From Pseudomonas sp. UBA5782 (lineage in GTDB: Bacteria > Pseudomonadota > Gammaproteobacteria > Pseudomonadales > Pseudomonadaceae): DNA of 8,129 nucleotides. Below, in pieces: positions 1 through 5,936 of this stretch (positions are counted from its first letter, which is position 1; each line of letters begins with the position of its first letter). The stretch lies in contig DIEE01000033.1 in the NCBI GenBank assembly GCA_002418465.1, positions 1 through 8,129 on the forward strand. The letters run 5' to 3'. The notes below the pieces were generated by a model, which was not told where the DNA came from, ran no database searches, and was given only the letters and a program-made list of their open reading frames with translations. The position numbers and the translations under genes are program-made.

Positions 1-1231
1 CGTCGACGCCCGCGACCGCAGCCTGGCCCAGGACCTCGCCTTCGGCACCGCGCGCTGGCAACCGCGCCTGGCGCTGCTCGCCGAGAAACTGCTGCAGAAG
101 CCGTTCAAGGCCGCCGACCGCGATGTCGAGGCGCTGCTGCTGATCGGCCTCTACCAGCTGTTCCATACGCGCATTCCACCGCATGCCGCGATCGGCGAGA
201 CCGTCGCCTGCGCCGACGGCCTGAAGAAGTCTTCGCTCAAGGGTCTGCTCAACGCCGTGCTGCGCAACGCCCAGCGCGATGGCGACGCGCTGATCGCCAG
301 CCTCGAGCGCGATCCGGTGCTGCAAAGCGCCCACCCGCGCTGGCTGCAGAAGACCCTGAAGGGCTTCTGGCCCGAGCAGTGGCAGGCGATCTGCGCGGCG
401 AACAACGCCCATCCGCCGCTGATCCTGCGGGTCAACCGCCAGCAGGGCACCCGCGATGCCTACCTCGCCGAACTGCACGCCGCCGGCATCGCCGCCGAGT
501 CCTGCGAATTCAGCCGCGATGGCCTGCGCCTGCTCGAAGCGCGCGACGTGAAGACCCTGCCGGGCTTTGCCGAGGGCCGCGTCAGCGTGCAGGACGAAGC
601 CGCGCAACTGGCCGCCGACCTGCTCGAGCTGGCGCCCGGCCAACAGGTGCTCGACGCCTGCTGTGCGCCGGGCGGCAAGACCTGCCACCTGCTGGAAGCC
701 GAACCGACGATCGACGTGCTCGGCATCGACCTGGAAGAAAAACGCCTGGTGCGCACCCGCGAGAACCTCGCCCGACTGGGCCTGAATGCGCGCCTGATCG
801 CCGCCGACGGCCGCGCCACCGCCGCCTGGTGGGACGGACGGCCGTTCCAGCGCATCCTGCTCGATGCGCCGTGCTCGGCCACCGGCGTCATCCGTCGTCA
901 TCCGGACATCAAGCTGACCCGCCAGCCGGCGGACATCCCGGCGCTGGCCGCCCTGCAGGGCGAGTTGCTGGACGCGCTGTGGCCGACGCTGGAGGTCGGC
1001 GGCGTGCTGCTCTACGCCACCTGCTCGGTGCTGCCGACGGAAAACAGCGAAGTGATCGGCGCCTTCCTCGCCCGCCAGCCGGGCGCGCGCGAACTGGCGA
1101 TCCCTGGCGGCTTCGGCATCGAACAGCCGCACGGCCGCCAGTTGCTGCCACGGGAAGACGGCCATGACGGGTTCTACTATGCCAAGCTGGTGAAGATCGC
1201 CGCGACGCCGGCGAGCAAGGAGATCGGTTGA
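1..1231 (+). CDS. rsmB: 16S rRNA (cytosine-967-C5) methyltransferase RsmB, 5' end missing
   Basis: RsmB (Sun/Fmu) uses S-adenosylmethionine to methylate C5 of C967 in 16S rRNA. The reading frame is open from base 2 and shows 409 codons before TGA; full-length family members have about 430 residues, so roughly 20-25 N-terminal residues lie outside the window. The first ~120 visible residues are the helical NusB-like RNA-binding domain (LLLIGLYQLF, IPPHAAIGETV, GLLNAVLRN). The Rossmann methyltransferase domain follows: SAM motif I DACCAPGGKT (653-682), an acidic motif GIDLEEKR, motif IV LLDAPCSATG with its Cys at 872-874, and motif VI YATCS with its Cys at 1022-1024. The two cysteines are the pair used by RNA m5C methyltransferases; the motif VI Cys is the nucleophile in RsmB. 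An internal ATG at 257 is not the start, because conserved NusB-like sequence precedes it. In Pseudomonas fmt and def usually lie upstream. The stop overlaps the trkA start. Confidence 0.95.
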   Translation, partial: VDARDRSLAQDLAFGTARWQPRLALLAEKLLQKPFKAADRDVEALLLIGLYQLFHTRIPPHAAIGETVACADGLKKSSLKGLLNAVLRNAQRDGDALIASLERDPVLQSAHPRWLQKTLKGFWPEQWQAICAANNAHPPLILRVNRQQGTRDAYLAELHAAGIAAESCEFSRDGLRLLEARDVKTLPGFAEGRVSVQDEAAQLAADLLELAPGQQVLDACCAPGGKTCHLLEAEPTIDVLGIDLEEKRLVRTRENLARLGLNARLIAADGRATAAWWDGRPFQRILLDAPCSATGVIRRHPDIKLTRQPADIPALAALQGELLDALWPTLEVGGVLLYATCSVLPTENSEVIGAFLARQPGARELAIPGGFGIEQPHGRQLLPREDGHDGFYYAKLVKIAATPASKEIG

Positions 1232-2601
1232 AAATCATCATCCTCGGTGCCGGCCAGGTCGGCGGCACGCTTGCCGAGCACCTCGCCAGCGAAGCCAACG
1301 ACATCACCGTGGTCGACACCGACGGCGATCGCCTGCGCGCCCTCGGCGACCGCCTGGACATCCGTACCATCCAGGGCCGCGGCTCGTTTCCCACGGTGCT
1401 GCGCCAGGCCGGCGCCGACGACGCCGACATGCTGGTGGCGGTGACCAACAGCGACGAGACCAACATGGTCGCCTGCCAGGTCGCCTTCACCCTGTTCCAC
1501 ACCCCGACCAAGATCGCCCGGGTGCGCGAATCGGCCTACCTGACGCGCTCCGGCCTGTTCGACAACGACGCCATCCCGGTGGACGTGCTGATCAGCCCCG
1601 AGCAGGTGGTGACCAACTACATCAAGCGCCTCATCGAGTACCCCGGCGCGCTGCAGGTGATCGACTTCGCCGATGGCAAGGCCCAGCTGGTGGCGGTGCG
1701 CGCGTACTACGGCGGGCCGCTGGTCGGCCAGCAGCTGCGCCAGCTGCGCGAGCACATGCCGAACGTCGACACCCGGGTGGCGGCGATCTTCCGCCGCAAC
1801 CGACCGATCACGCCGCAGGGCGACACGGTGATCGAGGCCGACGACGAGGTGTTCTTCATCGCCGCCACCGGCCACATCCGCGCGGTGATGAGCGAGATGC
1901 GCCGCCTGGAGAACGACTACAAACGCGTGGTGATCGCCGGCGGCGGGCAGATCGGCGAGCGCCTGGCCGAGGCCATCGAGAGCCGCTATCAGGTGAAGGT
2001 GATCGAGATGAACCCGGCGCGCTGCCGCCACCTGTCGGATTCGCTGGACAGCGCCATCGTGCTGCAGGGCAGCGCCTCGGACCGCGACCTGCTGCTGGAG
2101 GAGAACATCGCCGACGCCGACATCTTCCTCGCCCTGACCAACGACGACGAGGCCAACATCATGTCCTCGCTGCTGGCCAAGCGCCTCGGCGCACGCAAGG
2201 TGATGAGCATCATCAACAACCCGGCCTACGTCGACCTGATCCAGGGTGGCGACATCGACGTGGCGATCAGCCCGCAGCTGGCGACCATCGGTTCGCTGCT
2301 GTCCCACGTGCGTCGCGGCGACATCGTCAGCGCCCACTCGCTGCGGCGCGGCGCCGCCGAGGCGATCGAGATCGTCGCCCACGGCGACTCGCGGTCGAGC
2401 AAGGTGGTCGGGCGCATGGTCGAGGAAATCGCCCTGCCTTCGGGCACCACCATCGGCGCCGTGGTGCGTGACGAGCAGGTGCTGATCGCCCACGACGACA
2501 CGCTGATCGAGTCCGGCGACCACGTAATCCTGTTCCTCGTCGACAAGAAGCACATCCGCGACGTCGAGCGCCTGTTCCAGGCCGGCCTGACGTTCTTCTG
2601 A
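1228..2601 (+). CDS. trkA: Trk system potassium uptake regulatory protein TrkA
   Basis: TrkA is the cytoplasmic NAD(H)-binding peripheral subunit that gates the TrkH/TrkG K+ channel. The 457-residue protein has the duplicated RCK architecture of full-length TrkA. RCK-N1 starts at residue 1 with the Rossmann loop G7-A-G9-Q-V-G12 and an acidic residue D30 after beta-2. RCK-C1 spans about 145-225. A second Rossmann loop, G238-G-G240-Q-I-G243, opens RCK-N2, and RCK-C2 runs from about 370 to the end. The start is TTG at 1228: the protein then begins MKIIILGAGQVGG, as in known TrkA, and an AAGGAG Shine-Dalgarno (1217-1222) sits 5 nt upstream. The TTG shares bases with the TGA of rsmB (TTGA), so translation is probably coupled to rsmB. 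No promoter is evident inside the rsmB end. No TrkH/TrkG gene is in the window. Confidence 0.96.
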   Translation: MKIIILGAGQVGGTLAEHLASEANDITVVDTDGDRLRALGDRLDIRTIQGRGSFPTVLRQAGADDADMLVAVTNSDETNMVACQVAFTLFHTPTKIARVRESAYLTRSGLFDNDAIPVDVLISPEQVVTNYIKRLIEYPGALQVIDFADGKAQLVAVRAYYGGPLVGQQLRQLREHMPNVDTRVAAIFRRNRPITPQGDTVIEADDEVFFIAATGHIRAVMSEMRRLENDYKRVVIAGGGQIGERLAEAIESRYQVKVIEMNPARCRHLSDSLDSAIVLQGSASDRDLLLEENIADADIFLALTNDDEANIMSSLLAKRLGARKVMSIINNPAYVDLIQGGDIDVAISPQLATIGSLLSHVRRGDIVSAHSLRRGAAEAIEIVAHGDSRSSKVVGRMVEEIALPSGTTIGAVVRDEQVLIAHDDTLIESGDHVILFLVDKKHIRDVERLFQAGLTFF

Positions 2602-2606
2602 CCCTT

Positions 2607-2633
2607 ACGGCGGCGCGCCCGCGCCGCCGTTTC
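2607..2633 (+). terminator. strong GC hairpin between trkA and the TPR gene; possible intrinsic terminator or attenuator
   Basis: A perfect 10-bp stem (2607-2616 pairing with 2621-2630) with a GCCC loop begins 5 nt after the trkA stop and is followed by only three T residues, then CC. The stem is very stable, but the U-tract is short and the next gene starts 13 nt downstream. It may therefore end trkA transcripts partially, protect the 3' end of trkA mRNA, or reduce read-through into the TPR gene. The structure is seen directly; the termination role is inferred. Confidence 0.55.
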
Positions 2634-2645
2634 CACGAGGTACGC

Positions 2646-2954
2646 ATGCTCGAATCGCTGGAGAAGATGCTCGCCAGGGGCGTCGACAATTCGCTGCTGC
2701 GCTTCGGCCTCGGCAAGGGCTACCTGGACGCCGGCGACTTCCCCCGCGCCGCCGAGCACCTGCGCCGCTGCGTCGAACTGGATGCCAAGTACTCCGCCGC
2801 CTGGAAGCTGCTCGGCAAGGCGCTGCAGCAGGCCGGCGACAAGCCCGCCGCGCGCGAGGCCTGGACTCAGGGCCTGCAGGCCGCGCAGGCGCACGGCGAC
2901 AAGCAGGCGGAGAAGGAGATGACGGTGTTCCTGCGCAAGCTGGACAAGGCCTGA
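2646..2954 (+). CDS. small tetratricopeptide-repeat (TPR) protein
   Basis: This 102-residue protein consists almost entirely of helical TPR units. A first repeat covers roughly residues 17-50 (LLRFGLGKGYLDAGDFPRAA, then a helix ending in AKY) and a second roughly residues 51-84 (AAWKLLGKALQQAGDKPAA, then a helix with WTQGL); both show the G-Y/A-A spacing of the TPR consensus. A short charged helix ends the protein. There is no signal peptide or membrane segment, so it is probably cytoplasmic and binds a protein partner. The ATG at 2646 has GAGG (2637-2640) 5 nt upstream. It sits 44 nt after trkA on the same strand, separated by a GC hairpin; the gene next to trkA in PAO1 (PA0015, from memory) is a similar small protein of unknown function. 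No specific function can be assigned from sequence. Other short TPR scaffolds would look the same. Confidence 0.85.
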   Translation: MLESLEKMLARGVDNSLLRFGLGKGYLDAGDFPRAAEHLRRCVELDAKYSAAWKLLGKALQQAGDKPAAREAWTQGLQAAQAHGDKQAEKEMTVFLRKLDKA

Positions 2955-3029
2955 GGCCCGCCCGCACAGGCGACATCCTGCGGCCCGGCACCAGGCCGTC
3001 CCCTCCGAAAGTCGCCCTGTGGCTGCCGA

Positions 3030-3035
3030 TAGAAT
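3030..3035 (+). promoter_or_regulatory. possible -10 element upstream of the acyl-CoA synthetase
   Basis: TAGAAT at 3030-3035 resembles a sigma-70 -10 box and continues as TAGAATGCGGC. It would start RNA near 3042, about 75 nt before the synthetase ATG. No convincing -35 hexamer lies 16-18 bp upstream (GAAAGT at the 17-bp spacing) and there is no extended TG, so it is weak on its own or needs an activator. It gains some support from near-identity to the -10 region of the yhhQ promoter (TAGAATGCCGC). Confidence 0.35.
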
Positions 3036-3061
3036 GCGGCATAGTGATCTGCGACCACCGC

Positions 3062-3083
3062 CGTCCGGCATCGCCGCCGGACG
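3062..3083 (+). promoter_or_regulatory. perfect 8-bp inverted repeat in the acyl-CoA synthetase leader
   Basis: CGTCCGGC (3062-3069) and GCCGGACG (3076-3083) are exact reverse complements around a 6-nt spacer, 34 nt before the ATG of the synthetase and downstream of the putative -10. No T-run follows, so it is not a typical terminator. It could be an RNA hairpin in the leader or a palindromic site for a dimeric repressor. In a GC-rich genome an 8-bp palindrome can also arise by chance, so the role is open. Confidence 0.35.
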
Positions 3084-3117
3084 CTGCAGAGCTAACAACA
3101 TCGCCGCAGGTGCCCGC

Positions 3118-4767
3118 ATGTCGATCTACACCCAGGGTCTGTCCAGGACCCCCGTCAACCACATGGCGCTCTCGCCGCTGAGCTTCATCGAGCGCACCGC
3201 GCAGGTCCATCCCGAACACCTCGCCGTCATCCATGGCAGCCTGCGCCGTACCTGGGCGCAGACCTACGCGCGCTGCCGGCGGCTGGCGTCGGCGCTGGCC
3301 GCGCATGGCATCGGCCACGGCGACACGGTGGCGGCGATGCTGCCCAACACCCCGCCGATGCTGGAGGCGCACTTCGGCGTGCCGATGCTCGGCGCGGTGC
3401 TCAACACGCTCAACGTGCGCCTGGATGCCGAGGCGATCGCCTTCATGCTCGGCCACGGCGAAGCCAGGGCGCTGATCGTCGACCGCGAATTCCGCGACGT
3501 CATCCACGCCGCCGTGGCGATGCTCGAACGACCGCCGCTGCTGATCGACGTGAACGACCCGGAGTACGGCCAGGGCGAAGCGCTGAGCACGCTGGACTAC
3601 GAAGCGCTGCTCGCCGAAGGCGATCCCGAATTCGCCTGGCAGTGGCCGGGCGACGAATGGGATGCGCTGTCGCTGAACTACACCTCGGGCACCACCGGCA
3701 ACCCCAAGGGTGTGGTCTATCACCACCGCGGCGCCTACCTCAACGCCATCGGCAACCAGATGGCCTGGAGCATGGGCCAGCATCCGGTCTACCTGTGGAC
3801 GCTGCCGATGTTCCACTGCAACGGCTGGTGCTATCCCTGGACCATCACCGCCCAGGCCGGCACCCACGTGTTCCTGCGCAAGGTCGACCCGCAACGGGTG
3901 ATGGCGCTGATCCGCGAGCACCACGTCAGCCACCTGTGCGGCGCGCCGATCGTGCTCAACGCCCTGGCCAACCTGCCGGAAGCCGAGCGCGCACCGTTCG
4001 GCCACCCGGTGTCGGCGATGGTCGCCGGCGCCGCGCCGCCGGCCAAGGTCATCGGCGCGGTGGAGGCGATGGGCATCCAGATCACCCATGCCTACGGCCT
4101 CACCGAAAGCTACGGGCCTGTCACCGTGTGCGCCTGGCACGGCGAGTGGGACGCGCTGACGCTGGACGAGCGCGCGCGCCTCAAGGCGCGCCAGGGCGTG
4201 CGCTACCCGACCCTGGAAGGGCTGATGGTCGCCGATCCGCAGACCCTGCAACCGGTGCCGCACGACGGCCAGACCATCGGCGAGATCTTCATGCGCGGCA
4301 ACACGCTGATGAAGGGCTACCTGGGCAATCCCACCGCCACCGACGAAGCGTTCAGGGGCGACTGGTTCCGCACCGGCGACCTCGCCGTCTGCCATTCCGA
4401 CGGCTACATGGAAATCCGCGACCGGCTCAAGGACATCATCATCTCCGGCGGCGAGAACATCTCCACCATCGAGGTGGAAGGGGCGCTCTACCGTCATCCG
4501 GCGGTGCTGGAAGCCGCCGTGGTGGCGCGCCCGGACGAGAAGTGGGGCGAAACGCCCTGCGCCTTCGTCACCCTCAAGCCGGGTGCCGGGGCGGTCAGCG
4601 AGGCGGAGATCATGCGCTTCTGCCGCGAGCACCTGGCCGGCTTCAAGGTGCCGAAGACGGTGGTTTTCGGGGCACTGCCGAAGACGTCCACCGGGAAGAT
4701 CCAGAAGTACCTGCTGCGCGAGCAGGCCCGCGCGCTGCCGGGCGACGGCTCGCAATCCGTCGCCTGA
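3118..4767 (+). CDS. acyl-CoA synthetase (AMP-forming, ANL superfamily), probably fatty- or organic-acid specific
   Basis: This 549-residue enzyme should activate a carboxylic acid with ATP and CoA through an acyl-adenylate. All core ANL motifs are present: the P-loop YTSGTTGNPKG (188-198), the MFHCNGWCYPW segment (231-241) lining the acyl pocket region, A5 YGLTE (326-330), A7 RTGD with ribose-binding D421, the hinge DRLKD (435-439) followed by IIISGGENIS, and the A10 lysine K527 in TSTGKIQKY. The size fits stand-alone medium-chain or 3-methylmercaptopropionyl-type (DmdB-like) ligases; substrate cannot be read from sequence. The ATG at 3118 is preferred because family similarity begins with the following SIYTQGLSRTPVNHMALSPLSFIERTA; an in-frame start at 3019 would add 33 low-complexity residues covering the leader. 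A weak AGG (3108-3110) lies 7 nt upstream. It has its own leader and is followed by a bidirectional terminator, so it is probably transcribed alone. I do not recall it at this point in PAO1, so it may be a lineage-specific insertion. Confidence 0.92.
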   Translation: MSIYTQGLSRTPVNHMALSPLSFIERTAQVHPEHLAVIHGSLRRTWAQTYARCRRLASALAAHGIGHGDTVAAMLPNTPPMLEAHFGVPMLGAVLNTLNVRLDAEAIAFMLGHGEARALIVDREFRDVIHAAVAMLERPPLLIDVNDPEYGQGEALSTLDYEALLAEGDPEFAWQWPGDEWDALSLNYTSGTTGNPKGVVYHHRGAYLNAIGNQMAWSMGQHPVYLWTLPMFHCNGWCYPWTITAQAGTHVFLRKVDPQRVMALIREHHVSHLCGAPIVLNALANLPEAERAPFGHPVSAMVAGAAPPAKVIGAVEAMGIQITHAYGLTESYGPVTVCAWHGEWDALTLDERARLKARQGVRYPTLEGLMVADPQTLQPVPHDGQTIGEIFMRGNTLMKGYLGNPTATDEAFRGDWFRTGDLAVCHSDGYMEIRDRLKDIIISGGENISTIEVEGALYRHPAVLEAAVVARPDEKWGETPCAFVTLKPGAGAVSEAEIMRFCREHLAGFKVPKTVVFGALPKTSTGKIQKYLLREQARALPGDGSQSVA

Positions 4768-4788
4768 GCGGCCTCCGCCGAGGCAAGG

Positions 4789-4815
4789 AAAGCCGGGGCA
4801 TGCCCCGGCTTCTTT
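4789..4815. terminator. bidirectional intrinsic terminator between the acyl-CoA synthetase and yhhQ
   Basis: AGCCGGGGCA (4791-4800) is immediately followed by its exact reverse complement (4801-4810), and an A-T pair at 4790/4811 extends it. As RNA this gives a 9-bp GC-rich stem with a CATG loop. TTCTTTC follows on the plus strand, and TTTCC follows on the minus strand. It lies between two converging genes, 23 nt after the synthetase stop and 18 nt beyond the yhhQ stop, exactly where a shared terminator is expected. Confidence 0.85.
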
Positions 4816-4828
4816 CATTCCCGCCTGA

Positions 4829-5488
4829 TCAGCCGCGAGGGTACAGCGCCGGGTTGCGCGGCAGTTGGCGGACGATCCAGTTCAGCAGGATGCCGTAGAG
4901 CGGCACGAAGAGAATCAGGCTGACGGTCAGCTTGATCGCGTAGTCGACGCTGGCGATCTCCACCCAGTTCGCCGCCATGAACGGGTCGCTGCTGTGCCAG
5001 AAGGCGATGGAGAAGAACACGAAGGTGTCCAGCAGGTTACCGATGATGGTCGAGACGGTCGGCGCGATCCACCACTGGCGCATGCGCCGCAGGCGGTCGA
5101 AGACCTGGATGTCGAGCAGTTGGCCGAAGGCGTAGGCGAGGAAGCTGGCCAGGGCGATGCGGAAGACGAACAGGTTGAACTCGCCCAGCGCGGCGAAACC
5201 GCCGAAGGCGCCGTCGTGGAACAGCACCGAGACGATGTAGGAGGCGACCAGCGCCGGCAGCATCACCTTGGCGATCACCCGCCGCGCCGGTTCCTTGCCG
5301 AGCAGGCGCACGGTCAGGTCGGTGGCGAGGAAGATGAACGGGAAGCTGAACGCGCCCCAGGTGGTATGCCAGCCGAACAGCGAGATCGGCAGCTGCACCA
5401 GGTAGTTGCTGGCGATGATGATGAGGATGTGGAAAGCGATCAGGCCGGCCAGCGTCATGCGGCGGGCCGAGGGGGAAAACGTCGGCAT
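4829..5488 (-). CDS. yhhQ: YhhQ-family queuosine precursor (7-cyano-7-deazaguanine, preQ0/preQ1) transporter
   Basis: This 219-residue inner-membrane protein belongs to the YhhQ/DUF165 (COG1738) family, whose E. coli member imports queuosine precursors used to make the tRNA wobble base queuosine. About six hydrophobic segments are visible: residues ~11-32 (LAGLIAFHILIIIASNYLV), ~40-58 (including FPFIFLATDLTVRLLG, the conserved family signature), ~66-86, ~97-120, ~135-160 (STIIGNLLDTFVFF, also family-typical) and ~178-205. The start is set at 5488, not at the longer in-frame ATG at 5542: AAGGA lies 6 nt upstream of 5488, while the extra 18 codons are low-similarity and coincide with the riboswitch-like leader. 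It is the last gene of the leftward block, with its own promoter-like sequence, so it can be expressed independently of the PilZ gene. Expression is probably controlled by the preQ1-I-like element overlapping its ribosome binding site. Family assignment is firm; the exact ligand is inferred. Confidence 0.9.
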   Translation of the reverse strand: MPTFSPSARRMTLAGLIAFHILIIIASNYLVQLPISLFGWHTTWGAFSFPFIFLATDLTVRLLGKEPARRVIAKVMLPALVASYIVSVLFHDGAFGGFAALGEFNLFVFRIALASFLAYAFGQLLDIQVFDRLRRMRQWWIAPTVSTIIGNLLDTFVFFSIAFWHSSDPFMAANWVEIASVDYAIKLTVSLILFVPLYGILLNWIVRQLPRNPALYPRG

Positions 5489-5494
5489 CTCGTG

Positions 5495-5527
5495 TCCTTT
5501 TTGGAGTGATGGGGTGAGGGAACCCAT
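5495..5527 (-). promoter_or_regulatory. candidate preQ1-I riboswitch in the yhhQ leader
   Basis: Read on the minus strand, AUGGG (5527-5523) pairs with CCCAU (5513-5509) as a 5-bp P1. Loop 1 begins UU(C), placing a U directly after P1 as in known preQ1-I aptamers. An unpaired C at 5514, just before the P1 3' strand, is in the position of the C that Watson-Crick pairs with preQ1. CCU (5519-5517) can pair with AGG (5498-5496) as P2, giving an H-type pseudoknot, and the joining loop ends in AAAA (5502-5499). The P2 3' strand is the Shine-Dalgarno of yhhQ, so ligand binding would block translation. By my hand alignment the spacing matches the Thermoanaerobacter tengcongensis aptamer (33-34 nt, also ending at the SD) apart from a one-nucleotide shorter loop. 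The gene downstream is a queuosine-precursor transporter, a known target class of these switches. P2 is only three pairs and ligand binding is untested. Confidence 0.68.
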
Positions 5528-5540
5528 TTCAGCGGGCGGC

Positions 5541-5569
5541 ATTCTAGCCGCAGTGTCGTGGCGCGGTAA
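5541..5569 (-). promoter_or_regulatory. yhhQ: putative sigma-70 promoter of yhhQ
   Basis: On the minus strand TAGAAT (5546-5541) serves as the -10 and TTACCG (5569-5564) as a weak -35 (3 of 6 consensus matches), with a 17-bp spacer. The predicted RNA start near 5534 is about seven nucleotides before the first pairing base of the riboswitch candidate, which fits a compact leader of about 45 nt. The position supports it more than the -35 match does. Confidence 0.5.
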
Positions 5570-5590
5570 GCATTTTCGTCGGAAAGCTGC

Positions 5591-5863
5591 TCAGGGCTGG
5601 TCGTCGAGCAGGAACATCACGCCGATGCCTTCCTCCTCGTGGCGCACCACGCGCATCAGCAGCACCGGTGCGTCGATCGGCAGATCCTGCACCTGACCGC
5701 GGACCACCGCGCCGCGCGAGAGCTCGACCAGCCGCGGATGGACGATGAACACGCCACCGTCGGAGAGGTCGCGGGTCAGCGCGATGAGATCGCCAAAGCT
5801 CGGGTGACTTACCTTGATCCTGCACTTGAACGGCGTGCGCGGATGGCGTCGCTGGTTGGGCAT
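5591..5863 (-). CDS. small PilZ-domain protein, probable cyclic-di-GMP receptor
   Basis: This 90-residue protein is a single PilZ domain. Both c-di-GMP contact motifs are present: RxxxR near the N-terminus (R5-R-H-P-R9) and the (D/N)xSxxG motif (D32-L-S34-D-G-G37), followed by the beta-barrel strands ending GIGVMFLLDD. No output domain, signal peptide or membrane segment is attached, so it would act as a stand-alone c-di-GMP adaptor in the cytoplasm. The ATG at 5863 is chosen because GAGGAGG precedes it by about 9 nt; an in-frame GTG at 5893 lacks a Shine-Dalgarno and would add 10 uninformative residues. It follows the acyltransferase gene by 73 nt with no terminator between, so the two are probably co-transcribed. 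PAO1 has a PilZ protein at the equivalent place (PA0012, from memory). c-di-GMP binding is well supported by the motifs; the target is unknown. Confidence 0.9.
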   Translation of the reverse strand: MPNQRRHPRTPFKCRIKVSHPSFGDLIALTRDLSDGGVFIVHPRLVELSRGAVVRGQVQDLPIDAPVLLMRVVRHEEEGIGVMFLLDDQP

Positions 5864-5893
5864 GGACTGCTGCCTCCTCGGCGTGGTGGCCAC

Positions 5894-5899
5894 TTAATA
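5894..5899 (-). promoter_or_regulatory. possible -10 element upstream of the PilZ gene
   Basis: TATTAA on the minus strand (5899-5894) lies 30 nt before the PilZ start codon in an otherwise GC-rich gap. The hexamer 17 bp upstream (TGGGCG) is a poor -35 box, so this is only a suggestion that the PilZ gene may have its own promoter in addition to read-through from the acyltransferase. Confidence 0.25.
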
Positions 5900-5936
5900 C
5901 CGCAGTTCGCCCGTCACGCCCAGCCCAGCCGTCGCC

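Noticed and set aside
1177..2553. A 458-codon open frame on the minus strand opposite trkA
   Set aside because: The translation is repetitive in V, D, H and Q with no recognisable fold; it mirrors third-position GC bias of trkA.
2981..2998. Terminator after the TPR gene (CGGCC...GGCCG)
   Set aside because: It is only a 5-bp stem with an 8-nt loop and has no T-run; it is compatible with chance in this composition.
3020..3037. Sigma-54 promoter (TGGC...GC) before the acyl-CoA synthetase
   Set aside because: The GG and GC doublets are about 3 bp too far apart for a -24/-12 promoter, and the TTGC half is not present.
3019..3117. N-terminal extension of the acyl-CoA synthetase
   Set aside because: The 33 extra residues overlap the putative -10 and the inverted repeat and do not look like an ANL N-terminus; the start at 3118 fits the family.
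2605..4818. A 737-codon open frame on the minus strand opposite the TPR and acyl-CoA synthetase genes
   Set aside because: It is antisense to two genes with clear motifs, its translation is low-complexity and rich in H, R, G and A with no domain, and long antisense frames are expected in GC-rich Pseudomonas DNA.
3642..4898. A 418-codon plus-strand frame overlapping the acyl-CoA synthetase and running through the terminator
   Set aside because: It is a frame shadow with a composition dominated by R, G, A and P, and it crosses a strong terminator into an opposing gene.
5489..5542. Longer start for yhhQ at 5542
   Set aside because: The extra 18 codons coincide with the riboswitch-like leader and the predicted RNA start, and a proper Shine-Dalgarno is found only before 5488.
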